Below are positions 11,469-21,510 of a DNA stretch of 64,000 bases, in pieces. The position numbers were made by a program, and so were the translations under genes. Numbering within the stretch: the stretch's first letter is position 1; each line of letters begins with the position of its first letter. The notes under the pieces were generated by a model, which was not told the DNA's origin, did not search any database, and saw nothing but the letters and a program-made list of their open reading frames with translations. This DNA is from Morchella semilibera (lineage: Eukaryota > Ascomycota > Pezizomycetes > Pezizales > Morchellaceae), in NCBI GenBank assembly GCA_009192285.1, contig WBVU01000010.1, positions 675,056 to 739,055 on the forward strand, in the 5' to 3' direction.

Positions 11469-11642
11469 GAGGAGTAACAGAAGGCTGAGGAGGCTCTCTA
11501 GAAGGCTTGGGAGACCATTGGGAGGCTCGGGAGGCAACAAATAGTTACTGAGGTCATTAGGAGAGACGGGAGGGTAACTGCCTTGGCAACGGCCTACGGA
11601 GACCCAGTCAAGCCTCTGGAGAGAGTTTGAATCTTGCTGATG

Positions 11643-12889
11643 TAAATTGGTCGGCGGCGGGGCCTTCCAAGCGGGAAATGTATCACGGGGCGAAGCGAGG
11701 ACAAGGACGAGAGGTGCCAAGGTACACAACCTGGGCGAAACGAGGAAAGGTAAATGCGTAGTGGATTAAGCAGGTTAATGGCCGAGGGCTATGGGGCGAG
11801 GACTGGGGCGAGGCAGGACGGAAGACGAAGCGAAGACTATGGATATCCTCCTACCTTCTAGGGGTAGGAGCGAGGGAACTCAAAGTAGTAAGAGATCCGA
11901 AAGCTTTGTATTGGCTAAAGGATAGGAAGATTGCGTGAAAAAGAAAGGAAGAAAAGGAAATCTCTACAAGCGAGGGAGAAAGCTCCCTATATATAGCCCC
12001 AAAATCCCTTCGCTGACTCATACCATAGAAACCCATAGAACCCAAAGGAAATCCTTCTATTAGAAATACATGCATAGCGTTAACTAATAGAATCCCTGCT
12101 CAAAAACTCATAAAACACCATAGAAAACCTCTAACTAATCCTTATTCCTGCAACAACACTCAGTACGCTCCACGCCGTGATAAAATGGCATAGGTCAACT
12201 GATTTTATAGGGTGGGGTACTGGTCGGCATTTTCCAAAAGCTTGAGTTTCAACATGTTTTGGAACTGGGGAAGTCACTCACGATTGCCTCAGTATTTCTC
12301 TGGGTCCGGGAGCTTTTCTGACCTTTCGGCCCTGGCTTCCTGAGTAAGTGTAAGGCCTTCTAAGAGGCGGTTGCAATGACGAGGGGGGGGTGGCGGAATA
12401 GGATCTGCTGCCGGAGGCGGAGGAGGGGGCGGAAGTGCAATCTGGGCGGCGAGCGCAGCTTCGGCGGATTCCGTTGCTTGGTTTGCTGTACGTACTTGGT
12501 TTGGAGGGTTTTTACCTGAGTTCCCAGGTCGGTTATCTGTCTTTCCAAATCTTGGCCCTCCAGTCCCAACTCTGTAAGCTTCTTTGTCCATTCTTTTCGA
12601 GCCTCATCTCCATCTTCTTGCTCGCCTTCAAGTTGCCATTCTGTTATAAGTTGCTTGACAGCTTGTTGAGAACGGAACATGAGGTCATGAACCCTCTTGA
12701 CTTCCTCACTGGCATCTTCGGCGATGGTGGGATGTGTGGCTACAAACGTATCAAGATTTCTTTAAAGGATCTCGTAGGGTCCTTCTGACTCTTCCATAGG
12801 GTCTGCGTGCGACATGGTACTAGTGATTCAATAGGGGAGTACTTAGACAAAATTTGTTGTGTAGGTTGGCGTTGGAGAGGCAACCTTGG
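11643..12889 (-). pseudogene. gag remnant of a family-C Gypsy, minus strand
   Basis: Downstream of the 5' LTR at 12890-13389, the minus strand encodes a heptad-rich N-terminal Gag segment (near 12680-12480: LITEWQLEGEQEDGDEARK). After it come a proline-rich linker and, near 12300-12190 and 11680-11650, the gag core ending YAISRLEGPAADQF, similar to AYAINLLSGRTLAQ in Gypsy-1. It is broken by frame changes, by a solo LTR-C (11681-12182), and by P1, which entered at a TA dinucleotide. Confidence 0.65.
11681..12182 (-). mobile_element. Solo LTR family C in family-C gag
   Basis: On the minus strand it runs TATCACGGCGTGG...CCCGTGATA, 502 bp, flanked by the perfect duplication AAATG (11676-11680, 12183-12187). 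The ends form an 8-bp inverted repeat TATCACGG/CCGTGATA instead of TG/CA. Confidence 0.88.
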
Positions 12890-13141
12890 TATCACGGAGC
12901 GAGGCGAGGACGAGGAGGTGCCAAGGTACACAACCGAGGCAGTACGAGGTGAGACAGGAGGATATAGGACTAAGCGAGGTAATGGATGGGGGGGTGCAAG
13001 ACAAGGACAAAGCAAAACGAAACGAGGTACGAGAAGAGGTCTGTAGATTTCCTCTCACGCTCTGGGGGTAGGAGCAGGAGAACTCAATAGTAGTTCAGGA
13101 TCCTAAAGCTTTGTATTGACTAAAGGACAGGAAGGTTGCGT
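12880..13141 (-). promoter_or_regulatory. Self-priming pair of the family-C Gypsy
   Basis: On the minus strand, GCAACCTT in the LTR (13139-13132) is complementary to AAGGTTGC (12887-12880), which begins 2 nt after the LTR end at 12890. Spacing and layout match Gypsy-1 and Gypsy-2. Confidence 0.55.
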
Positions 13142-13389
13142 GAGGAAAAAAGGAAGAAAAGAGAAACCCTACAAGCAAGGGAGAGAGCTCCCCATATATA
13201 GCCCCAGAATCCCCTTGCTGACTCATTGCATAGAAACCCATAGAACGCCAGAGAATCCTCCGATTAGAAATACATATATATACCGTTGACTCATAAAACC
13301 CCTGTAACAGCGATACATGGAATACCATAGAAAGTCCCTGACTAATCATTCCTCCCGCAACGTCACTAGGTACGCTCCACCCCGTGACA
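12890..13389 (-). mobile_element. 5' LTR of a family-C Gypsy
   Basis: 500 bp, minus strand, beginning TGTCACGGGGTGG at 13389 and ending CCGTGATA at 12890. A TATA box lies near 13196. It inserted into a minus-strand LTR-B (flank GAGGT at 13390). The 3' partner LTR is not found; the internal region is the gag remnant to the left. Confidence 0.75.
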
Positions 13390-13737
13390 GAGGTTCGATG
13401 GCGTGATGAATTGGTAATGTGAATAGAACAGATGTTGGAGGGGAATACGAGGCATGCGTGCGACTGATTTCTATAAGTTTCTATGGGCTGATATATGCGT
13501 CATACCGGACTGGCGGGCGAAGGGTGTTAAATAGCGAGTCTAGATATTTTCCTTAATTCTTTCTTTTTTTCCTCTCTGTCTCGTCTTCCTGTTATCTCAG
13601 TAAATAGGAATCTACTCCTATTCTCAAGCCATAGTTCCTCGCCCTAAATGATCTTGTCCTCCTCAAGAGGAAACTCATAGTCTCTCTCATCGTTCTTGTT
13701 GAGGTCCATCCAGTTCTCACTCTTTCTACCCTGTGCC
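13390..13737 (-). mobile_element. LTR family B fragment at the left inversion boundary
   Basis: Reverse-oriented LTR-B sequence ending ...CCCTGTGCC. Its continuation (CCTGTGCCGTTGCTC...) is found, reverse-complemented, left of 44194, on the far side of the proposed inversion. Confidence 0.75.
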
Positions 13738-14234
13738 TCTAACGGTGCGGGGTCAGATTCAGGGACGAGGCGGGGTAGATTTCAGGAACAGAGGCAGGAC
13801 GGGGTCGGCTCAGGATATACTCGAGGCCAAGCAGGTTCAGGTTCGGTTCAGGTTCAGATCTGGAGTCAGGTTCAGAGATCAGGCGTAGACAGAAGGCCGG
13901 AGCCAAAGGAATGTATTGCGAACAGAAAGAAGACGTTGCCTAGAGAGGCAGAAACATAGGAAAGAACGAACACTATATATACAACTATCCCCCCGCACCG
14001 CTGACTCATACCATGGAAACCCATAGAAACTACTACCCTTCTGTACCACCCATACCATTCCGAATACCCTCAATTCTATCCGTTGCCACCCAATCGTTCC
14101 TAGCGCTTACATTCCATTACCTGAACTCCTTCCTAATACATCGTTTTACTTCCGACATCGACCGATACTATCCAACAACCGTGTTCCGAAGGCGCCTTGG
14201 TGGGAGGCGGGGTGCAGGAGGCGGAGCTGTGATA
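13738..14234 (-). mobile_element. Solo LTR family A (left inversion breakpoint)
   Basis: 497 bp, minus strand, TATCACAGCTCC at 14234 to GTTAGA at 13738. The flanks are GTGCC (left) and ACGAT (right), so they do not match each other. They match, swapped, the flanks of the sister LTR at 44194-44690 (GGCAC and ATCGT). The two LTRs share diagnostic variants such as the CACAGC start. Confidence 0.9.
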
Positions 14235-15234
14235 ACGATTGACTATGTAGTGTTCAAGACATACTGATGACTGGAAGCGAATCTCATTCCTTCCTCTAAC
14301 GGGGCGGGGTCGGGTTCCGGGACTGGGCGAGTTCTAGACTCCAGGAGCAGAGGCGGGACGGGGTCGGCTCGAGATATACCAAGAGCGAAGCAGGTTCGGG
14401 TTCAGGTTCAGGGCGAGGCGGGGACAGGAGGGCCGAGGCCAAAGTAATATATTGCTAACAGAAGGAAGACGTTGCCTAGAGAGGCAGAAACATAGGAAAG
14501 AACAGACACTATATATACACTTACCCCGTCACACCGCTAACTCATAACCATAGAATCTCATAGAATCTCCCCACTCCCGTATCACCCATACTATTCCCAA
14601 TACCCATACTTCTAACCCGATGCTACCCCATCTTTCCTAGCGCTTACATTCTATTACCCGGGCTCCTTCCTAATCCATCATTCAACTTCCGACATTGACT
14701 GATACTATCCAACAACCCTGTTCCGAAGACGCCTTGGCGGCAGGTGGGAGGCAGGAGGCGGAGCCGTGATACGGGGTCAGGTTCAGGGACGAGGCGTAGA
14801 CAGAAGGGCCGAAGCCAAAGTAATGTATTGCTAACAGAAAGAAGATATTGCCTAGAGAGGCTGAAACATAGGAAAGAACAAGCACTATATATACAATTAC
14901 TCCCCCGCACCGATGACTTACACCATAGAAACCCATAGAAACTTCCACACTCCCGTACCACCTATACTATTCCCAATAACCCCAATTCTATCCCATTGAT
15001 ACCCAATTCTTCCTAGCACTTATATTCCATTACCCGAGCTCCTTCCTAACCCATTATTCTACTCCCGACATTGACCGATACTATCCAACAACCCTGTTCC
15101 GAAGACGCCTTGGCGGAAGGCGGGGTACAGGAGGCGGAGCCGTGATACTTCCACTATCAATCAAGACTCCATGCTTTCTCATCCAAGGTATTCCTATCAC
15201 AATTGGATAGTGTCCCAATTTTGTAACAAAAAGG
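14235..15234 (-). pseudogene. Protease-region half of Gypsy-4, detached from its RT half
   Basis: Minus-strand segments 15234-15148 and 14294-14235 encode a pol protease end (FVTKLGHYPIVIGIPWMRKH) and the following linker. They are interrupted by two family-A LTRs (14295-15147). The fragment ends at ATCGT, exactly where the plus-strand RT half resumes at 44691. It is the upstream half of the same Gypsy, separated by the proposed inversion. Too short and broken to function. Confidence 0.7.
14295..15147 (-). mobile_element. Fused pair of family-A LTRs sharing one target duplication
   Basis: A complete LTR (14295-14771) is joined directly to a partial one (14772-15147), both on the minus strand. 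The pair as a unit is flanked by CTTCC (14290-14294, 15148-15152). The internal region of the original element and the end of its 5' LTR have been lost. Confidence 0.8.
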
Positions 15235-15566
15235 TCTAACGAGGCGGGGTCGGGTCAGGGACAGGGCGGTGTAGATTCAGGAATAGAAACAGGGACGGGG
15301 TCGTCTCCGGAAATACCCAAGGCGAAACAGGTTCAGGTTCAGATTCAGGTTCAGGAACAATGTAGAGACAGGAGGGCCAAACCCAGAGTAATGTATTGCT
15401 AACATAAAGAAGACGTTGCCTAAAGAGGCAGAGACACAGTAAAGAACGAGCCCTATATATACAACTAATCCCCCTTGCCAACGACTCATACCGTAGAATC
15501 TCATAGAAACTCCTATATCCCCGTACTACCCATACTATTCCCGATAACCCAATTCTTTCCCGTTAT
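15235..15566 (-). mobile_element. LTR family A fragment
   Basis: It begins TCTAACGAGGCGGGG (end of a family-A LTR on the minus strand) and carries the TATA box region near 15452. It is cut near 15566, where LTR-B sequence starts. Confidence 0.7.
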
Positions 15567-16158
15567 GACTTTCCTCTTTAGAGGACAGAATCTTGGGTTC
15601 AAGAAGCTATAACTTGAGAATAGGAGTAGATTCCTATGTACCGAGATAACAGGAAGATGAGACAAAGGGGAAAGAAAGAAAGAACTAAGGGAAACCTCTT
15701 AACCCCGCTATTTAACCCCTTTCTCCACCAGTCCACTATGACTCATACTTCAGTTCATAGAAACCCATAGAAATCCATCGCAACCACACCTTGTATTCCT
15801 CCCCACCATCTCTGCTATTTACATTACAAATCCATTATGTCATCGAACCTACCAGATCTCAATGACGACACCCCCTCCTCAGCACACCCTTTCCTCACTT
15901 AGCATTATCCAATTGCAACTGCGCTTCGACTACCGAACCTTCGAGACCGATGCCAAGGCGCTGGGACAATCGGGACCGATGCCAAGACGCCGGAACACTG
16001 GCACTTTGCCTTTGCCCTCACTGGTACCTGTGCTTGCCAGTGTGCCTGCCCGGTGTCCTCCTTGTCCTCGTCGGTGTCCTCATTGCCCTGACTGTATTGC
16101 TTGAGTCCTTCTGCATCATCATTGTCTTCTGCTACCTTGCCTCTCAGTTATTCCATCA
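15567..16158. mobile_element. LTR-B copies joined tail to tail
   Basis: Plus-strand LTR-B sequence runs to GGGACA at 15965. A second 3' end (...CCGGAACA) follows directly, then the 5' part of LTR-B in reverse, ending TTCCATCACA at 16158. It contains no gene. Confidence 0.6.
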
Positions 16159-16606
16159 CAACTATGACATGGTGAAAGGATAAGAATTGTCAAAATGAGC
16201 AGAAACAGAAAAAGAAAAAGGAAAAAGGAAGGTGAAATTAGAGGAGTATAAGGCACGGTAGACATGGAAGTAATAAAAAGGTCGTCAACGAAGAAGAAAA
16301 GAATCAAGAGAGCAGAGGAAGCTGACAAGGGAGCAAACTAAGGAAAAAAGGGGAGAAATGAGAAAACGAGGAAAGTATAGCAAAAACCTTTTTTTAAAAA
16401 AAGAGGGGAGTGATGTGGTAATCCACATTACAACGCTTTGGTAAAGGTGTATTATTAAGAAGTGACTAAGGATAACAGGTGGCAAGAGACACGGAAAGAA
16501 CAAATTAGCTGTAAGGAAGACTGTACCTAGTCGAGAGGGAGAAGCCTAAACCTCTCTCTCTCATCATCAATAAAAGTAATAGCAACCAACCACTGATATT
16601 ACCTCA
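16159..16606 (+). mobile_element. 3' end of an unrelated LTR retroelement: A/G-rich tract and short LTR
   Basis: A purine-rich, non-coding stretch ends in the polypurine tract AAAAAAAGAGGGGAG (16396-16410). An LTR-like segment starting TGATGTGGTAATCC and ending TTACCTCA (16411-16606) follows, with AATAAA near 16569. The ends are imperfect inverted repeats. The length (196 bp) and ends suggest a Copia-like element; no pol is present. 16607-16680 is unassigned. Confidence 0.4.
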
Positions 16607-16680
16607 CTCGTACCCACTCCCTACCAGCAACCAGTGCCTCCTCACCTGTTCATAGTACAAGCTGAACAAACTCCTTACAA

Positions 16681-17018
16681 TGGAGGACTTCCCGTAAGCT
16701 ATAGAAGCTGTTCTATCCCTATTTTCTTTCTATTCAATAGGATAGAAGCAACCAAGAACAAATGTGGTTTCCCATAGGTAACGAAAGATCTCTCTGTTCT
16801 ATTCGATTACTAGTCCAGTAGCGGAAGGTGCAGGGATTGTACTCATTGCAACAGGCAATAGAAATCATATAAAAGGAGCAAAATGGATAGGACCTCCCCT
16901 TTGAGAGGGGGTCCTAACGATAGAAAACTTCCTATCATAGATACCCCGTGTTCTATCCTCGAATAGAACAATAGCGATAGACTCGGAATAGCTTCTATAG
17001 CTTACGGGAAGTCCTCCA
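16681..17018. mobile_element. 338-bp MITE with ~30-bp terminal inverted repeats
   Basis: TGGAGGACTTCCCGTAAGCT starts the left end; its reverse complement ends the right side at 17018, matching for about 30 bp. The flanks allow a short AAT duplication. Non-coding. The ends resemble those of the MITE at 17409-17570. Confidence 0.75.
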
Positions 17019-18012
17019 ATACCAATATTGCAAGAGCCAGATCCAGCATGAGGTCGCAAGGTCGCAGGTCGCAGGGTCGAGTATTGAGGGTCGCGGGTCA
17101 TGGGTCCAATAGGTCAAGTGTGATATGCAGGTTGCAGACTGTAGAGAATAGATAGAAATTGGTGATTCATTAGTATGCTTGTACGGATAGATTACTTACA
17201 ATTGTGGTTGAGGTGAATAGCTTCATCAGTTTTGATATCATGTGACCGCCAAAGTGAGCGCCGAGCCAAAATAATACATGAGAGAGGTTTCGCAAATGTT
17301 TCACGCGCCCAAGGGATAAGGATTTTTGTTTTTTTAGTCAAAGTACCTATAACTGAACCAATGGGGGAATTCGCTGAACTGGTGTGAACATGATTGAAGA
17401 CCCAACAATGGATGACTTCCCAGTACCTAGATTTTCTGGCAGGGCTCACGGACAACCAATCATATTACTGCATTCCAGGTTTCTGAAGTTTAGAAATCTG
17501 AACCGACCCCTCCCCCCCCCTCTGTTCAGATTCAGATTTTGGAACCTAAATTTTCACGGGAAGTCATCCAATAGTACCGGGGTAAACCATAAACACCGAG
17601 AATCTGATAAGATAAACACAGCAAGATTCTCTTCACCTGGTACATATCATTACCTCCTTGTACAGAAAGTTAGCTATGAAACAAATGGCTAATACTGTTA
17701 AAAGGGATTTAATTTTATATGATAATAAAGGTTTAGGTTACGAACATTTTAACACGAAGAATCGGGTCACAGCTTGATAATGTGGTAGAGGATAGTAAAT
17801 TTCTGGGGAAAAAGTATCGTTTTTTTTCTTTCAAAGGAAAAGAATCTGGAAAGGGGGTGGGGGGGGAAGAACTATCGATAAAACAGAACGTAAACATGCA
17901 AAACTAGACTAGAAGATCTCCTAGGTAACCTTAATCAAATGAAAAAGTAATGCGACCCGCATGATATTCATTGTGGCATGATAATGACTATTCATTAAAT
18001 ACCCAATTCTGC
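17019..18012. other. Intergenic DNA downstream of mob2
   Basis: It contains a short GGTCGCAGGTCGC-type simple repeat (17045-17100), a small MITE (17409-17570) and AT-rich sequence that probably holds the mob2 3' UTR. A minus-strand open frame at 17455-17192 has no recognisable domain, and I do not call it a gene. Confidence 0.5.
17409..17570. mobile_element. 162-bp MITE related to the one at 16681
   Basis: TGGATGACTTCCC at the left end is repeated inverted at the right end (GGGAAGTCATCCA, 17558-17570). Only about 13-14 bp are inverted. The ends differ by one base from the TGGAGGACTTCCC of the neighbouring MITE. Confidence 0.6.
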
Positions 18013-19183
18013 TCATTGCTGCTCCCTAGATCTATCGTTATCCTTGAAGAGGCCCTGCTCTTCAAATGTATCAATAAGGGGCCGTAGGGGTTCGATATCA
18101 CGGCGTTCTAGTAGGTCGAATGCCTATATATGTAAGAGACAGTTTGATGACAATTTAGCTGATGGGGATACATACTCTTGCAAAGTGAATAAAGTGAGCG
18201 AAAAAGCTATTGAAATGGGCCTCAAGACTCATGTGTACTATCTTGGCGAAATGCGTATGGTAGATATGCGCAAATACTCTGAACATTTGTTTGTAAATTG
18301 CCTTACAAGTTGTATAAAAATTTGGCGGGAACCCCCCTTCCTTGCCAATCCATGTTTGCCCACTGGCGCCCGGAGTACCAGTAGGTGAGCCAGCAGCAGA
18401 ACCCCCGGGGAGAATTGCCGATGGAGTATTCATTGTGGCAGTAGTGGTGGGGTTGGATTTCGAAGGAAATATTGTCTCATCATTGATACGGTTTGATATC
18501 CATTGCAGCACATACTCGATGTAAGTAGGAGCAGGTAGGCGGAGAGGCTTCTTGTTAGAATCAAGCCACGAATAATCTAGCCTGTACTCGTATAATACAA
18601 ATAAGCATCGTTCCGGTGTACACCATAGTATTTGGGAGTGCGTAGAGTAAAAAAAAATAGTTGGGCTGGGATATCGTTAATATAGATTACCTACCCAATG
18701 CCTGCAGACATTGAGGGGCAAGCCTGAGCAGTACAAAATTCCTGAACGACCCCAAAGAACTTATTCAACATATCAAAAAATTCAAAAACTGTTGGTAGTA
18801 AAGACCTAAGTTAGCGTTGACCACAATTTTTGTTTCCTGGAAATGGCGCTCGTCGACTTAAGCAAGAGCGAGGGCAACTTACTATTCAACGCCAACCACT
18901 CTCCCTGGTCAACATATCTCGGTAACACAACAATAGTTGAGAAGCTTCCTTTAACAAGCTGGCTAGTGACAAATGGCTTGCACAAGTACAATGGTTTCTG
19001 TGTTACTCGTTGGGCTGATGGAGAACCTGGCATGAGTCCCGATGGAGAAGCGCTACCGAAACTCCCACCACCGGCACCACCGCCACCACCACCACCGGCA
19101 CCACCACCGGCGCCGGAAGGCTCTTGATTGAGAGGACCAGGCTTAGGCTTGCGGGGGCGGAAACCGCGACTAAGAAAGTTCAT
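18013..19183 (-). CDS. mob2: Mob2-type kinase activator
   Basis: Four exons on the minus strand: 19183-18883, 18788-18695, 18581-18176 and 18123-18013. All introns are GT-AG (94, 113 and 52 nt) and the frame closes to 303 residues. The protein has a short basic, Gly-rich N-terminus, then the Mob1/phocein fold: PLYLCKPFVTSQLVKG, LPRYVDQGEWLALN, and zinc-ligand motifs EFCTAQACP and HIYHTHF. KAIYKQMFRVFAHIYHTHF and SLEAHFNSFFAHFIHF match Mob2 rather than Mob1. Mob2 binds and activates NDR/LATS-family kinases (Orb6/Cbk1/COT1) in cell polarity. An unusual Thr/Gly/Ser-rich insertion lies between IFPSK and GFPPNF. A host gene, apparently intact. Confidence 0.92.
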
Positions 19184-19894
19184 GTTAGAATAAAAGGATC
19201 TGGAGTTGGGACAAGAGTAGAAAAAAACACAAGAGGTAGAAATGAAGTATGGGGGGAAACAATACAAGGGATAATTGAGGGAAGGATAGAGTGGCAGACC
19301 CTAGAGAACCGAAGAATTGTGACATTTGGAGGGATTGCACGATAGCAGCTTCCTTAGCTTAGGGGCGGGATTGAAGAGGTCGCCTCTGGGGTGTGTTCCG
19401 GTAGAATAGATAGCTGGATTGGGGGTTAAGAAAGTAAATAATAGGTAGAATATAATAATGAAGTGAAGAAAAATCGAATCTCGGTCAAGGCAAACGGATA
19501 TCTAGGATTGTTCGAGTAAGGGAAGAGAGCTGTTGGTGGTCACGAATATGGTTCACCAAGGAAAGGGGCCGAGAAGGGAGCCGCAGGCAGGGGCGCCACT
19601 ATTTGTGGCGCATAACCTATCCTCACACAGAGCCACGAACTACTTATGTACCTCGCCAATGGTAACACTAGGAAATTTTAAACTCGACGTGATGTGAATA
19701 AACGGTCCATGGGTTCCTACGATCCAAAAATAGTCCGCGGCTCTTACCACCTCTTTCATGTACCCCGTACCTACATGTACGTAAAACATATGCTCAAAGT
19801 GCCTGTAATTTAGTTGAGCTGATGTGAACTTTACATAGCTATCTAGAATTCTAGAACTCGGGTGTATGTGCCTGCAGAGCATAGACATCCGCCA
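19184..19894. promoter_or_regulatory. Upstream region of mob2
   Basis: 711 bp between the mob2 start and the stop of the next minus-strand gene; it should hold the mob2 promoter and 5' UTR. A perfect hairpin GCGCCAC-TATTT-GTGGCGC lies at 19593-19611. No other gene is seen. Confidence 0.5.
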
Positions 19895-19897
19895 CAA

Positions 19898-21163
19898 CTA
19901 CTCCATACCTTCCATTAGTGCTGGGTTATCCAGATACATGCCCTTTCGATTCACCACTGCTCGAAGGAGCTCCCATTCGTCACCCTCTTCGAACCCCCAT
20001 TTGTTAGGCTCCGCAAACCCCCATGCCTGGGCCACCTTATCCAACGCCGCTCTCTCCCCCTCTCTTAACCATCTATATCTCAAAGGTGTACCGACTATCC
20101 ATGTAACTCTCACCATCTGATCGTTTGCAGTCATCAAAGCAAGCATTCCAATGCTTCCGGTAAACCCAACATACGCTAATAAACCAACAAACGCATATTT
20201 TAAAGCGAGTGAGTGATCAACTTCATCCTGGTACCCAGCCATGATATCTGCAAGGGCGTATATAGCCACAGGGGCCAAGCAACCTGCCACAACTGCTGGG
20301 GCAGCTCTCCGGACTAATTTGGCGTTCATGAAAGCTGGTGCGCCATAAGAGGTGTCAATTATATCAAGACAGACCGACATATCCCTTAACTCAATGGCTG
20401 TATCAAGTGCTGTAGACGCGATATTGCTTGGGATTGCATATTTTATCTGGTTAGGATTGGGCTGTCGTGGTGTCGATGAGCCTGGAGGTGTGTATGGCTT
20501 ATTGGCATAGAGAGAAAACACGGCTGGTATTGGCGACGGATCGCGGATGATAGCCTGGAGCGAGACGTAGGATTCGAGAATTGAAGGGGTAATAAAGACA
20601 TCTGGGTGAGAAATGATCTTGTAGGCCAGGTCCGTGAGCGGCTGGGGGCTTTTTAGAGAACTTGACTTTGAGGAAATAATAGCGTTTGATCTTGTCGTGA
20701 CTCCAACAACTCGCCGACCTGATACCTCGTCTAGGGATGAGGAACGGTTCGCTGTTTGCACTGTTTGGCTCTCATCAAGTGATAGTAAAGCGGTAGTAGG
20801 CGTACTAGCAGTAGTGTTTTGCGGTGAATCTTGTAATCGAAAGGCTGCGTAGCTTTGACACGCCTGTAGTGCTAAGAGAACCTCCGATTCTGTTGGTGGC
20901 GATTTTCTACCATGGAGCGTTTTCTCGATTCGCTCCTCCAAAGAGGTGAGGGAGCGAAGGCTATCTCCAGGAGGTGTCTCGCCTGCTTGTGCACCTTTTC
21001 TAGTCAAGGTTGACTGAAAACGAGAAAGGTATGATGCAGTCTGGATATAATAATGATGTCGGACGTTCGGCGGGGGTAATGGCCGTAGGCAGACCGAGAT
21101 ATTGGGCGTTCGATTCCCCACTACTCGTGAACATGAACTGCAAATCAAAGACGGGCCTCTCAT
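19898..21163 (-). CDS. Predicted mitochondrial membrane protein, function unknown
   Basis: An uninterrupted 421-residue frame. The N-terminus is Arg/Ser-rich and lacks acidic residues up to about residue 60 (CSRVVGNRTPNIS...YLSRFQSTLTRKG), as in mitochondrial presequences. A Ser/Thr-rich linker and a middle region follow, then two hydrophobic segments near residues 285-310 and 320-345 (APAVVAGCLAPVAIYALADI; FVGLLAYVGFTGSIGMLALM). A Trp-rich C-terminal domain ends VNRKGMYLDNPALMEG. The architecture suggests an inner-membrane protein of filamentous ascomycetes; I cannot name the family. It shares a 347-bp divergent promoter with the monooxygenase. Codon use and lack of stops support a real gene. 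Confidence 0.75.
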   Translation of the reverse strand: MRGPSLICSSCSRVVGNRTPNISVCLRPLPPPNVRHHYYIQTASYLSRFQSTLTRKGAQAGETPPGDSLRSLTSLEERIEKTLHGRKSPPTESEVLLALQACQSYAAFRLQDSPQNTTASTPTTALLSLDESQTVQTANRSSSLDEVSGRRVVGVTTRSNAIISSKSSSLKSPQPLTDLAYKIISHPDVFITPSILESYVSLQAIIRDPSPIPAVFSLYANKPYTPPGSSTPRQPNPNQIKYAIPSNIASTALDTAIELRDMSVCLDIIDTSYGAPAFMNAKLVRRAAPAVVAGCLAPVAIYALADIMAGYQDEVDHSLALKYAFVGLLAYVGFTGSIGMLALMTANDQMVRVTWIVGTPLRYRWLREGERAALDKVAQAWGFAEPNKWGFEEGDEWELLRAVVNRKGMYLDNPALMEGME

Positions 21164-21510
21164 TGTTGTTTTAGACTTCGATTATCAAGTTGCAGGTGCG
21201 CACATACATGTACGCACATGTATGTACCTACATACAAAGTTAAATCTATTACAACCCTAACCCTTCACAAGTGTAATGCTTACATGTATATACATGTGCC
21301 TACCTCCTTCACGATTGGTTTGAAGGGCGTGAATTAGGTCTGCTTACATGGCAATTTTGATCTCATATGCATAGCCGATTTTTGATAACTAAGAAATGTG
21401 TAGAGAGACCGGAATTGTGTGTCCTTCAAGGCCCCTGATGAGATTATGTACGCGCTTGTATGTAGTGGTGTAATGGCAGACGATAACCCACCTAGCAATA
21501 CAAACCAGTG
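21164..21510. promoter_or_regulatory. Divergent promoter between the mitochondrial protein gene and the monooxygenase gene
   Basis: A 347-bp gap between two divergent starts. It contains clustered ACATGTA palindromes (near 21205-21237 and 21281-21298). Further copies occur at 19770-19780 beyond the neighbouring gene. They are possible binding sites for a shared regulator. Confidence 0.45.

Larger units (their letters stand above)
8288..11642. mobile_element. Plavaka-type DNA transposon copy P1, left end missing, internally deleted
   Basis: The right terminus ends CTTGCTGATG at 11642, flanked by TA. The left side stops at the family-D LTR without a terminus. The order is ORF2 (minus), divergent promoter region, transposase (plus), as in P2. 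Most of the transposase is deleted after about 11400. It hosts a solo LTR-B and a 137-bp MITE. It inserted into a family-C gag gene. Confidence 0.75.

Noticed and set aside
17192-17455. Minus-strand 87-residue frame as a host gene
   Set aside because: No recognisable domain, no clear upstream structure, and it overlaps a MITE end; kept as intergenic.
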